NCBI GenBank assembly: GCA_934394985.1
Contig: CAKRRF010000013.1
Coordinates: forward strand, 1 to 62,703
Origin: an uncultured Marvinbryantia sp.
Lineage (GTDB): Bacteria; Bacillota; Clostridia; Lachnospirales; Lachnospiraceae
Direction: 5' to 3'
Length of the DNA: 62,703 bases
Shown here: piece after piece, positions 36,433-44,469 of the stretch
Position numbering within the stretch: the first letter of the stretch is position 1
Layout: every line of letters starts with the position of its first letter
Program-made: the position numbers and the translations under genes
Notes under the pieces: generated by a model
What the model was told of the DNA's origin: nothing
What the model saw: only the letters and a program-made list of their open reading frames with translations
The model's database searches: none

Positions 36433-37119
36433 TCATATCATCGAATGAATTTTTTGCAGCGCCTGCGAGATACCTCCTACTTCATCAATAATCTGCTCTT
36501 CTACGGCCTGAGCACCTACCAAAATAGTACCCAGATCCTTGGTCAGCATTCCGGTATCCAGCATCAGCTTTTCCAGTCGTTCTCTTCTTGCTCCACAGTG
36601 GGAAGAAATAAATCCAAGAATCCTGTTCTGCATCTGTCGGAAGTAATCATAGGTCTGCGGTGCTCCAATTACCGTTCCGCTCATACGTACCGGATGAATC
36701 ACCATGGTTCCTGTCTCTACAATGAACGAATAATCGGTAGAAACTGCAATGGGAACGCCGATAGAGTGACTGCCACCCAGTACCAGGGAAACAGTTGGTT
36801 TGCTTAAAGAAGCAATCATTTCGGCTATAGCAAGTCCTGCTTCTACATCACCGCCTACCGTGTTCAGCAAAACCAGTACTCCCTGAATTTCTCTGCTGTC
36901 TTCGATAGCAGCCAGCTGAGGAAGTAAATGCTCGTATTTGGTTGTTTTACTTGCAGCAGGAAGACATTCGTGTCCTTCGATTTCACCGATAATCGAAATC
37001 AGATGAATGTGATGTTCCAGAGATACCTGGCCGAAGTCCTGAATTTCTTCATTGCAGCTTTTCTGTTGTTCACTGATCTTTTTTTCTTCTTTCTTTTCCC
37101 CATTTTGAGTTCTTTCCAT
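36433..37119 (-). CDS. tepA: ClpP-like protease TepA (YmfB)
   Basis: TepA is a ClpP-fold serine peptidase encoded next to spoIIIE in Bacillus and proposed to act in protein export. The 228-residue protein has GGDVEAGLAIAEMI, the nucleophile region LGGSHSIGVPIAVS and the histidine in MVIHPVRMSG, so Ser and His of the triad are present. An upstream ATG contains the GGAGG ribosome-binding site (ATGTGGAGGT), therefore the ATG at 37119 is preferred. The charged N-terminal extension (about 45 residues, Glu/Lys-rich) is longer than in ClpP. Confidence 0.88.
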   Translation of the reverse strand: MERTQNGEKKEEKKISEQQKSCNEEIQDFGQVSLEHHIHLISIIGEIEGHECLPAASKTTKYEHLLPQLAAIEDSREIQGVLVLLNTVGGDVEAGLAIAEMIASLSKPTVSLVLGGSHSIGVPIAVSTDYSFIVETGTMVIHPVRMSGTVIGAPQTYDYFRQMQNRILGFISSHCGARRERLEKLMLDTGMLTKDLGTILVGAQAVEEQIIDEVGGISQALQKIHSMI

Positions 37120-37211
37120 GACATACCTCCACATTGATTCGTTTCCATACTTTCTGGAATATAGTATGTCCGATGTCAGAACAGACCATACCTGTCGAAA
37201 CAGGCAAAAAA

Positions 37212-37243
37212 ATCCTCTGCCAGCTTTGTTACTGACAGAGGAT
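37212..37243 (-). terminator. Intrinsic terminator of the corC-yebC-CFI operon
   Basis: A 12-bp stem (one G-T pair) with an 8-base loop is followed on the minus strand by seven T residues, 39 bases past the CFI-box gene. Confidence 0.9.
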
Positions 37244-37282
37244 GGATATTTTACGGGAAATCCCTCTTCTTATCTACAGTCA

Positions 37283-38065
37283 TCAGGACAGAGGATAAGT
37301 GTAAAAATATTCTTCTTCCAGATCATGTACCATCTGAATATACAGTTCTCTGCATTCCTGCATACGGTCAGACTCAATCATGTGAATACACGGATTCAGA
37401 TAAGTTTCCCAGATATGACGATACACCTCTTCTTTCCGTTCGGAATGATTGATATGTTTTACAATCGTAGGTGCCACATCATAGTATTCATGAATAATAG
37501 CTTCACCATCTTCCTGTGCCATCAGATATGTATCTCGGTAATTGCGCAGCAGAGTCAGCTCATAACAGTCATCCGGTTTGCCAAAGGTCTCACAGACAGC
37601 AGTTGTGATATAACACCATTTGTGCTGAAAACCAGACTGGATATCTTCCACCTTTGCAGCAGAGATATTGCTTTCCGGAAATTTTTCTTTCCAGGCAGCT
37701 ATCAGCTTATCTGTCATAGGTTTCACACACTCTCCGTTATAATGGCCAAGTGCCGGCAGTACATATACCACCATAAAAAGATTCAGATTCATGGCAACTT
37801 CATTCTTTTTTGATTTCTTCGGAACACCAAGAAGAATCGTATTTGCCTGATCTGCGACAGCATTCGCCATATTGGAAAGATATTGTTCCTTATCAATCGC
37901 ATTATGATATCCATCTTCCAGCGCCTGGAAGGAAGTAAAACAGGATTCATAGAATTGGGAGAAAGCATCCATATAAAATTTTTTATGGAATTTCGCAAGA
38001 AGAGGATCCATCTGTTCAAATATGCTTTCCATTCCGTGGAGCGCTGTAAGATATGTATTTTCCAT
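37283..38065 (-). CDS. Conserved protein with C-terminal CFI-box-like domain
   Basis: The 260-residue protein has no signal peptide or membrane helix. The N-terminal two-thirds is helical and not recognised. The C-terminal part starting at about residue 150 reads CYITTAVCETFG, then DDCYELTLLRNYRDTYL, then EYYDVAPTIVKHI. This matches the pattern of the CFI-box C-terminal domain, with two conserved cysteines near the start and an LR-x-RD-x-L core, found at the ends of many unrelated bacterial proteins with unknown role. It lies 2 bases after yebC in the same operon. Confidence 0.7.
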   Translation of the reverse strand: MENTYLTALHGMESIFEQMDPLLAKFHKKFYMDAFSQFYESCFTSFQALEDGYHNAIDKEQYLSNMANAVADQANTILLGVPKKSKKNEVAMNLNLFMVVYVLPALGHYNGECVKPMTDKLIAAWKEKFPESNISAAKVEDIQSGFQHKWCYITTAVCETFGKPDDCYELTLLRNYRDTYLMAQEDGEAIIHEYYDVAPTIVKHINHSERKEEVYRHIWETYLNPCIHMIESDRMQECRELYIQMVHDLEEEYFYTYPLS

Positions 38066-38067
38066 AA

Positions 38068-38796
38068 CTATTCCTCCAGATTGGTATATACGTTTTGCAC
38101 ATCATCATCTTCCTCCAGAAGATCCAGAGTTCTCTGCAGATTTTTCAGCATGGTCTCATCTGTCAGAGCCACATAATTCTGTGGGATCATGGTAACTTCT
38201 GCGGAAGCCATTGGAATACCTTCTTTTTCCAGCGCTTCTCTTACTGTACTGAAGTCATCCGGATCTGTGATGATCTCATAGCTGTCTTCTTCATCAGAAA
38301 AATCTTCTGCTCCTGCATCCAGTGCCATCATCATCAGATCATCTGCATCTGTTTCACATTCTTCTTTATCGATGATAATCTGTCCTTTTTTATCAAAGCT
38401 GTAAGAAACACAGCCAGGTGTACCGATGCTTCCGCTGCCCTTTGTAAATGCACTTCTGACATTTGCAGCAGTACGGTTCTTATTATCGGTCAGCGCATCA
38501 ACGATAATGGCGATTCCACCAGGACCGTATCCCTCATAGGAAACATACTCATAATTTACAGAATTGGCATCTCCTGCTGCTTTTTTGATACCACGGTCAA
38601 TGGTATCGTTTGGCATGTTATTTGCCTTTGCCTTAGCGATTACATCACGAAGTCGGCTGTTATTGGCAGGATCTGCACCGCCTTCTTTTACTGCCACTGC
38701 AATTTCACGACCGATGATCGTAAAAATCTTTCCCTTTGCAGCATCATTTTTTTCTTTCTTGTGTTTGATGTTAGCGAACTTTGAATGTCCTGACAT
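38068..38796 (-). CDS. YebC/PmpR (TACO1) family protein
   Basis: The 242-residue protein starts [18 protein letters not shown], the family hallmark, and contains [19 protein letters not shown]. YebC family members are annotated as transcription regulators; recent work on relatives indicates a role in translation at difficult sequences. Which applies here cannot be read from sequence. AAAGGAG precedes the ATG, and it follows the corC-like gene by 13 bases. Confidence 0.93.
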   Translation of the reverse strand: MSGHSKFANIKHKKEKNDAAKGKIFTIIGREIAVAVKEGGADPANNSRLRDVIAKAKANNMPNDTIDRGIKKAAGDANSVNYEYVSYEGYGPGGIAIIVDALTDNKNRTAANVRSAFTKGSGSIGTPGCVSYSFDKKGQIIIDKEECETDADDLMMMALDAGAEDFSDEEDSYEIITDPDDFSTVREALEKEGIPMASAEVTMIPQNYVALTDETMLKNLQRTLDLLEEDDDVQNVYTNLEE

Positions 38797-38809
38797 AGTT
38801 TTTTCTCCT

Positions 38810-39676
38810 TTATTTCTGTATTTCCTCTGCCTCTGCTTCCTCTGGAATCCGGCTTACTTTTACTGTCTCAATCATTTTATTTGCAACTTTTTCTATCTGG
38901 AACAGATATCCGCAGGCCTCAATCCTGGAATGCTCATCTTCATCCGGAATCTTATCCAGTCTGGAAATCAGATAACCGTTCAGCGTTTCGATCTCTGTTT
39001 CCTCAAACTCAATTCCCAGCTCCTCTGATACCTCTGTCAGTGGCGCAAGTCCGGAAATCAGCCAGGTACCATCTTCCATTTTTCGAATCAAAGGCTCATC
39101 ATTGTCATATTCGTCCTGAATATTGCCTACAATGACTTCCAGAATATCTTCCATTGCCACCAGGCCAGCTGTCTGCCCGTATTCATCAGCGATAATCACC
39201 ATCTGAAGCTTTTGTGACTGCATCATCTGAAACAGGCTGGTCAGTTCCTTTGTCTCCGGAATAAAAACGGCTTCTCTCAGAAGTCCCTTGATGTCACGGA
39301 TTTTCCAGTCTGCAAATCCGTGCTGAGTCATACATCTCATTGCGTCTTTCAAAAACAGAATACCGATCACATTATCCATGTTTTCCTCATAAACAGGAAA
39401 TCTGGAATGGCTGTCATTCAGCATAAAATCCAACGCATCCTTCAGTGTCATCTCACAGTCTATTCCTACAATATGCAGTCTGTGAGTCATAACATCCTGT
39501 GCCTGCTGACTGGCGAGATCAAAAATATTTTTAATCATGTCTGTCTCGTCTTCACGAATGATTCCCTGCTGGCACCCTTCTTCTACCATAGAGACAATCT
39601 CCCCTTGTAATTCTTCTGCACTGGGAATACCAATCCCAAACTGCTGGGCAAGACGCTCCATAAAAGATTTTGACAA
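38810..39676 (-). CDS. CBS-domain CorC/HlyC-like protein lacking a membrane domain
   Basis: The 288-residue cytosolic protein has an N-terminal helical segment, a paired CBS domain ([11 protein letters not shown] to [11 protein letters not shown]) and the C-terminal CorC_HlyC domain ([17 protein letters not shown]). The membrane DUF21 domain of full-length CorC/MpfA magnesium exporters is absent. The frame could begin at ATG 39727, but that codon overlaps the promoter -10 box. The TTG at 39676 with AAAGGA nine bases upstream is therefore chosen. It heads the yebC operon. Confidence 0.82.
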   Translation of the reverse strand: MSKSFMERLAQQFGIGIPSAEELQGEIVSMVEEGCQQGIIREDETDMIKNIFDLASQQAQDVMTHRLHIVGIDCEMTLKDALDFMLNDSHSRFPVYEENMDNVIGILFLKDAMRCMTQHGFADWKIRDIKGLLREAVFIPETKELTSLFQMMQSQKLQMVIIADEYGQTAGLVAMEDILEVIVGNIQDEYDNDEPLIRKMEDGTWLISGLAPLTEVSEELGIEFEETEIETLNGYLISRLDKIPDEDEHSRIEACGYLFQIEKVANKMIETVKVSRIPEEAEAEEIQK

Positions 39677-39717
39677 TTTCGTACATCCTTTCTGTTTTAT
39701 CGTAGATTCATCGTTTA

Positions 39718-39746
39718 AATATAACATTGATCTTTCATTTCGTCAA
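39718..39746 (-). promoter_or_regulatory. Sigma-A promoter of the corC-yebC operon
   Basis: TTGACG (39741-39746) and TATATT (39718-39723) are separated by 17 bp; the -35 box overlaps the mazF stop codon. It rules out the upstream ATG as start of the corC-like gene. Confidence 0.78.
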
Positions 39747-40099
39747 GACAGGTATGTACCCAAATCCAGACTGACCATGAGCGCCCGGTCGATTTTTTTC
39801 AGAATTCCTTCATCCAGATGACAGACTTTCTCTCTCAGACGGGATTTGTCAATCGTGCGAAGCTGCTCTAACAGAATAACAGAATCTTTGACAATATGAT
39901 ATCGTACTGCATCTATTTCAATGTGGGTAGGCAGTTTGGCCTTATTCATTCTGGAAGTAATAGCCGCCACAATGACAGTAGGGCTGTGTTTATTCCCCAC
40001 ATCATTCTGTATTACAAGAACAGGACGAATACCTCCCTGCTCTGAGCCGATTACCGGCCTCAGATCTGCATAAAAAATATCTCCTCTGCGAATGATCAA
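39743..40099 (-). CDS. mazF: MazF/PemK-type endoribonuclease toxin (NdoA-like)
   Basis: MazF family toxins cleave mRNA at short specific sequences. The 118-residue protein has the family start [20 protein letters not shown] followed by RPVLVIQND and AAITSR, where the conserved Arg/Thr residues form the active site. The start is placed at a TTG (40099) by comparison with Bacillus NdoA and because the GGAG is too close to the GTG at 40108. It follows alr, as ndoA does in Bacillus, but the ndoAI antitoxin gene normally between them is absent. Confidence 0.9.
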   Translation of the reverse strand: MIIRRGDIFYADLRPVIGSEQGGIRPVLVIQNDVGNKHSPTVIVAAITSRMNKAKLPTHIEIDAVRYHIVKDSVILLEQLRTIDKSRLREKVCHLDEGILKKIDRALMVSLDLGTYLS

Positions 40100-40141
40100 A
40101 ACTCTCACACTCCATATTCATCATTGTCGGAGCATCAAAGG

Positions 40142-40179
40142 ACTCCGATGGCTGGAGTATTTCCATATGTGATCGGAGT
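40142..40179. repeat. Inverted repeat between alr and mazF
   Basis: 8-bp arms ACTCCGAT and ATCGGAGT flank a 22-base spacer in the short alr-mazF gap. No T-run follows on the minus strand, so it is not a clear terminator; it could modulate mazF translation or be a processing site. Confidence 0.45.
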
Positions 40180-40194
40180 TATGCATTTCCTTTA

Positions 40195-41364
40195 CTATAT
40201 GTGTGAGAGTTCATTTTGTTCCACCGGGACACCATTGCGGTAATATATACGCGGAACCCTTTTACTGATGTTACAGACAAATTCGTATGGAAAACGCCCG
40301 CACAGTCCGGATAGTTCTTCTACACGTATCTCTTCGTTCCCGTCTTTCCCCATAAGAGTTACCACATCTCCTCTGTGAACATCCGGAATATCTGTAACAT
40401 CCACCATAAACTGATCCATACAGATACGACCCAGAATCGGTGCCCGCTGTCCATGAATCAGAACACAGCCCTTCGACGAGAGCATCCTTGGAAAGCCGTC
40501 CGCATATCCCACCGGGATAGTGGCAACCATCATCGTCTTTGGCGTTGTATAAATGCCACCGTAACTGATCTCAACGCCTGCATCTACTTCCTTTACAAAA
40601 GACACTCTGGTTTTCCATTCCATGACCGGCTTGAGTGGAACCACTGATTTTGTCACTTCATCTGAAGGATAAATGCCATAAATCGTAATACCGGCTCTTA
40701 CCATATCCAAGTTGGCATATGGCATATCAATGATTCCTGCACTGTTGGAACAATGGCAGATCGGAATCGAGATCCCCGCTTCAAGAAGACGGTCACGAAA
40801 GGCAATATATCTCTCCAGCTGTCTGTTGGCATATGTTTTGTCTTTTTCGTCAGCTCTGGCAAAATGCGTAAACATTCCTTCTATCTGAAGATTGGGAAGC
40901 TGACTGATCCTACGCACCATGTCAATACTTTCTTCTCTGTCTTTCAGGCCGATTCGAGTCATTCCGGTATCCAGTGCCAGATGAATCAGTGCAGTCATGC
41001 TTTTGGCTGCTGCGATTTCAGAGAGTCTGCTGGCAGTCTCATAATCAAAAACCGGAAAACGCACCTGATTCTCAATCAGTTCCGGATCATATTCTTCAAA
41101 CACATAGCTCAGAATCAGAACAGGCTTTTGAATACCGGCATCTCGAAGTTCCAGCGCCTCTTCTGCTGTTGCAACCGCAAATCCCCAAATATAGGAATAT
41201 GCTTCCAGCATCCGGGCAATGGGAAGTGCGCCATGTCCATAGGCATCTGCCTTAATCACTGCGATCATACGTGTTTCTTTTTGTATATTTTTTCTCATTG
41301 ATTCAAAGTTAAACGCAACTGCATCCAGATCTACGGTTGCGTAAGTTCTGTTATAACTGTTCAT
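40195..41364 (-). CDS. alr: Alanine racemase
   Basis: Alr interconverts L- and D-alanine for peptidoglycan, using PLP. The lysine-bearing motif AVIKADAYGHGA is near the N-terminus, and the second catalytic residue, tyrosine, lies in EISYGGIYTTPKTM. It has 389 residues from ATG 41364, preceded by AAAGG; an ATG at 41379 overlapping the nnrD stop is an alternative start. It belongs to nnrD-alr-mazF. Confidence 0.96.
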   Translation of the reverse strand: MNSYNRTYATVDLDAVAFNFESMRKNIQKETRMIAVIKADAYGHGALPIARMLEAYSYIWGFAVATAEEALELRDAGIQKPVLILSYVFEEYDPELIENQVRFPVFDYETASRLSEIAAAKSMTALIHLALDTGMTRIGLKDREESIDMVRRISQLPNLQIEGMFTHFARADEKDKTYANRQLERYIAFRDRLLEAGISIPICHCSNSAGIIDMPYANLDMVRAGITIYGIYPSDEVTKSVVPLKPVMEWKTRVSFVKEVDAGVEISYGGIYTTPKTMMVATIPVGYADGFPRMLSSKGCVLIHGQRAPILGRICMDQFMVDVTDIPDVHRGDVVTLMGKDGNEEIRVEELSGLCGRFPYEFVCNISKRVPRIYYRNGVPVEQNELSHI

Positions 41365-41375
41365 GATGTTACCTT

Positions 41376-42218
41376 TCATTCTATGCCATATAAAATATGT
41401 TCTACAATATCGCCTGCCATCATAGAGTAGGTTCCACGTTCTTTTCTGGCAGCATCGCCTGCCAGTCCATGTACATATACGCCAAGCCTGGCCGCTTCAA
41501 AAGGGTCCATTTTCTGTGCAAGAAATGCACCGATAATGCCAGTCAGTACATCACCGCTTCCAGCCGTTGCCATGCCGTGATTTCCGGAAGTATTCCGATA
41601 CTCATCCACGCCGTCCGTAACAATGGTACGATTTCCCTTCAAAACAGTAATGACCTGATGTGCTTTGGCATATGCAGCTGCATATGCGCTCCTGTCACTT
41701 TGAATATTCTGTACAGACATTCCGTTTAAACGTCCCATCTCTGCCGGATGCGGTGTGACAATTGCGGGACCCTGCAATATATGATACCAGTTTGGGTGCT
41801 TTGCCAGAAGATTTAATGCATCTGCATCGATTACCTTGGGAAGCGGATTCCTCAGTACTGCCTGTGTAATCTTCCCTGCGCAGACAGACTGCCCCATTCC
41901 CGGACCAATAGCCACAGCAGTCTTTCCTTTCAGAATTTCTGACAGCTGTTCCTCCTCCCAATGATCCGATGTGTAAGTATACAGCACTGCTTCCGGAAGA
42001 AGTTCCTGTAAAATAATACGATTACATTCTTCCGTATAGATATAAACAAGACCTGTACCGGAACGATAGGCTGCCTTTGCAGCCAGATACGCAGCACCGC
42101 ACATATTATGACTGCCTGCGATCACCAGAAGCTTTCCGTAATCTCCCTTATTGGATTCATCCTGACGCGGAGGCAGTTTTTCCTTTAATTCCCACTGCTG
42201 ATAAGATTTAATCTGCAT
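41376..42218 (-). CDS. nnrD: ADP/ATP-dependent NAD(P)H-hydrate dehydratase
   Basis: This enzyme repairs hydrated, damaged NAD(P)H. The 280-residue ribokinase-like domain has VIAGSHNMCGAAYLAAKAAY, AIGPGMGQS and the nucleotide-binding NHGMATAGSGDVLTGIIG. The N-terminal epimerase domain (NnrE) found fused in many bacteria is missing, so the epimerase would be separate. The ATG at 42218 has GGAG five bases upstream and is preferred over GTG 42224. The end overlaps the alr frame. Confidence 0.92.
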   Translation of the reverse strand: MQIKSYQQWELKEKLPPRQDESNKGDYGKLLVIAGSHNMCGAAYLAAKAAYRSGTGLVYIYTEECNRIILQELLPEAVLYTYTSDHWEEEQLSEILKGKTAVAIGPGMGQSVCAGKITQAVLRNPLPKVIDADALNLLAKHPNWYHILQGPAIVTPHPAEMGRLNGMSVQNIQSDRSAYAAAYAKAHQVITVLKGNRTIVTDGVDEYRNTSGNHGMATAGSGDVLTGIIGAFLAQKMDPFEAARLGVYVHGLAGDAARKERGTYSMMAGDIVEHILYGIE

Positions 42219-42236
42219 ACTCACTCCAAAAGAAAT

Positions 42237-42284
42237 GCTGCCAGAAAACTTTCCGAATCCTGTTGCCCGGAACCTTCTGGCAGC
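42237..42284 (-). terminator. Hairpin between rex and nnrD, likely terminator or attenuator
   Basis: A 10-bp outer stem GCTGCCAGAA/TTCTGGCAGC with an inner TTCCG/CGGAA helix is followed on the minus strand by ATTTCTTTT. No promoter is visible between it and nnrD, so read-through may feed nnrD-alr-mazF. Confidence 0.65.
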
Positions 42285-42294
42285 GCTGCTTTTC

Positions 42295-42939
42295 TTATTT
42301 TCTGTTCGTTTCGTTTTTTCTGTTAATATTATAGGATAACTGCATCAGGCTCTCTGACAGATGAACATTTTCCACCACAACATCGGATGGAAGATCCAGA
42401 TCTGTATGAGCAAAATTCCAGATAGCTTTTACCCCACCTTCGACCAGCAGCGGCGCAATCGCTTCCGCACCTGCCTTTGGAAGAGTCAGTGTGGCAATGT
42501 CAATATCATGGGAAGAAAGAAATGCAGGTAACTGATCATCCATCATGATCTGTATCCCACGGATTGTCTTTCCCTCCAGAACAGGATTGGAATCGAAAAT
42601 ACCTATAATCCTGAAGCCACGTTTTTCAAATTTTACATAATTGGCCAGAGCCTCACCAAGATGTCCGGCACCGATAATAATCATGTTGTAGGTCTTATCC
42701 AGTCCCAGAATCTTTCCAATCTCGTTGTACAGATATTTTACATTATATCCGTACCCCTGCTGTCCGAATCCGCCAAAATTATTCAGATCCTGACGGATCT
42801 GTGATGCAGTCACCTGCATACGGTCACTTAATTCATTCGATGAAATACGTTCCACTTTATGTTCTAATAATTCGCCCAGGTATCTGTAGTAGCGTGGAAG
42901 ACGTTTTATTACGGCTTTTGAAATCTCTCTTTCCTGCAC
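42295..42939 (-). CDS. rex: Redox-sensing transcriptional repressor Rex
   Basis: Rex senses the NADH/NAD+ ratio and represses fermentation genes when NADH is low. The 214-residue protein has an N-terminal winged helix (MQVTASQIRQDLNNFGGFGQ) and a C-terminal Rossmann domain (MIIIGAGHLGEALANY) plus the FDSNP motif. The start is a GTG at 42939 with GGGGGTG eight bases upstream. It has its own strong promoter, which includes a degenerate Rex-like site, and a probable target, adhE, lies in this window. Confidence 0.96.
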   Translation of the reverse strand: MQEREISKAVIKRLPRYYRYLGELLEHKVERISSNELSDRMQVTASQIRQDLNNFGGFGQQGYGYNVKYLYNEIGKILGLDKTYNMIIIGAGHLGEALANYVKFEKRGFRIIGIFDSNPVLEGKTIRGIQIMMDDQLPAFLSSHDIDIATLTLPKAGAEAIAPLLVEGGVKAIWNFAHTDLDLPSDVVVENVHLSESLMQLSYNINRKNETNRK

Positions 42940-42988
42940 TGCTTCGTCACCCCCATAATTGATTTTAATCTGTTCAGCACTTTACCTT

Positions 42989-43017
42989 AGTATACAATAC
43001 CGTTAAATGCTTGTCAA
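42989..43017 (-). promoter_or_regulatory. Sigma-A promoter of rex with degenerate Rex-like site
   Basis: TTGACA (43012-43017) and TATACT (42989-42994) are separated by 17 bp. The overlapping 43000-43017 reads, on the minus strand, TTGACAAGCATTTAACGG. This keeps 10 of 14 fixed positions of the Rex operator and suggests possible autoregulation. The -35 box abuts the lysC stop codon. Confidence 0.7.
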
Positions 43018-44337
43018 TTAATGGGTTGCAGTAATAAAAGCATCATAAATGGCTTTGATCGCTTTTTCAAAATCCTTTTCATTCACACCAATAATGATAT
43101 TTAATTCGCTGGATCCCTGATCAATCATACGGATATTGATGTCTTCTTTTGCCAGTGCAGCAAACAGCTTTCCTGCTGTTCCTTCGGTGGACTTCATACC
43201 GCGTCCTACCACCGCAATCAGTGCAATATTAGAATGAATCTCCAGAAAATCAGGATCTACCGTTCGATGAAGTCCTGCAAGAATCTTTTGTTCTTTTTCT
43301 TCAAAATCAGACTGCTGTACAAATACACTCATGGTATCAATACCGGATGGAATATGTTCAAAGGATAATCCGTTATCTTCAAAAACACTTAAAACTTTTC
43401 TTCCAAAACCAACTTCTGAATTCATTCTGTCTTTTTCCAGGTTGACCGAAGCAAATCCTGTCTTTCCTGCAATACCTGTGATCGTATATTTTGGCTTTTT
43501 GCATGTACTTTCTACAATCAATGTACCTGGTGCGGAAGGATCATTGGTATTCTTAATATTGATCGGAATACCTTCTCTTCTTACCGGGAAAATAGCTTCA
43601 TCGTGAAGAACGGAAGCCCCCATATAGGCAAGCTCTCGCAGCTCACGGTAAGTAATAACCTCAATCGGCTCCGGATTCTTCACAATATGAGGATCCGATA
43701 CCAGAAATCCGGATACATCTGTCCAGTTTTCATACAGATCTGCTTTTACTGCGCGTGCAACAATGGAGCCGGTAATATCGGATCCACCGCGGGAAAACGT
43801 CTTAATGGTACCATTTGGCATTGCACCATAGAATCCCGGAATAACAGCATGCTCTGTCTTTTCCAGACGCATACTTAAAATATTATTTGTTTTTTCAGAA
43901 TCAAAATCTCCATTTTCATCAAAGAAAATAACTTCAGCTGCATCGATAAAATCAAATCCGAGATAGCTGGCCATGATAATACCGTTCAGATATTCTCCTC
44001 TGGATGCAGCATAATTTACACCTGCCCCATTCTGGAAATATTCAAAAATCTTTTCAAATTCTTCATCCAGAGAAAGATTCAGATGCAGTCCATCAATGAT
44101 CTCATTATATCTTTCATGAATCTTATCCAGTTTTTCTTCAAAATTCTTACCGTTTACGGCTGTATCATAACAATCATATAACATATCTGTGACTTTGATA
44201 TCATCACTGAAGCGTTTGCCCGGAGCGGAAGGGATCACATATCTTCTGTGTGTATCCGCTGTAATAATGCTTTTAACTTTGTTAAACTGTTCGGCACTTG
44301 CAAGTGAACTGCCGCCAAATTTTACGACTTTCTTCAT
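43018..44337 (-). CDS. lysC: Aspartate kinase
   Basis: Aspartokinase makes aspartyl phosphate for lysine, diaminopimelate, threonine and methionine. The 439-residue protein begins KKVVKFGGSSLASAEQ (ATP site), has TFSRGGSDITGSIVA and two C-terminal ACT domains (about 300-439), ending with MIDQGSSELNIIIGV. It resembles the YclM-type monofunctional enzymes, which are usually feedback-regulated by amino acids through ACT domains. No lysine riboswitch is visible in the 130-bp leader. An AGGAGG ribosome-binding site precedes the ATG. Confidence 0.93.
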   Translation of the reverse strand: MKKVVKFGGSSLASAEQFNKVKSIITADTHRRYVIPSAPGKRFSDDIKVTDMLYDCYDTAVNGKNFEEKLDKIHERYNEIIDGLHLNLSLDEEFEKIFEYFQNGAGVNYAASRGEYLNGIIMASYLGFDFIDAAEVIFFDENGDFDSEKTNNILSMRLEKTEHAVIPGFYGAMPNGTIKTFSRGGSDITGSIVARAVKADLYENWTDVSGFLVSDPHIVKNPEPIEVITYRELRELAYMGASVLHDEAIFPVRREGIPINIKNTNDPSAPGTLIVESTCKKPKYTITGIAGKTGFASVNLEKDRMNSEVGFGRKVLSVFEDNGLSFEHIPSGIDTMSVFVQQSDFEEKEQKILAGLHRTVDPDFLEIHSNIALIAVVGRGMKSTEGTAGKLFAALAKEDINIRMIDQGSSELNIIIGVNEKDFEKAIKAIYDAFITATH

Positions 44338-44363
44338 ACGAACTCCTCCTGTATATCTGCTTC

Positions 44364-44392
44364 AATGTAATATATTACTGCATTTTATGCAA
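44364..44392 (-). promoter_or_regulatory. Possible promoter region of lysC with two palindromes
   Basis: TTGCAT and TACATT boxes at 17-bp spacing lie next to the palindromes GTAATATATTAC (44367-44378) and TGCATTTTATGCA (44379-44391). The intergenic region is shared with the divergent ABC-F gene. Confidence 0.45.
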
Positions 44393-44469
44393 AAAAGCTA
44401 GAGTAAATTGCAGGAATATGATAAACTGTATCAGGAAAAAATACAATATAAGATAGTAGGATGTGAATT

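Noticed and set aside
40109..40194. MazE-type antitoxin between alr and mazF
   Set aside because: The longest frame is 21 codons with no ribbon-helix-helix features.
44338..44469. Lysine riboswitch before lysC
   Set aside because: The leader is only about 130 bases, is shared with a divergent gene, and shows no lysine aptamer elements.
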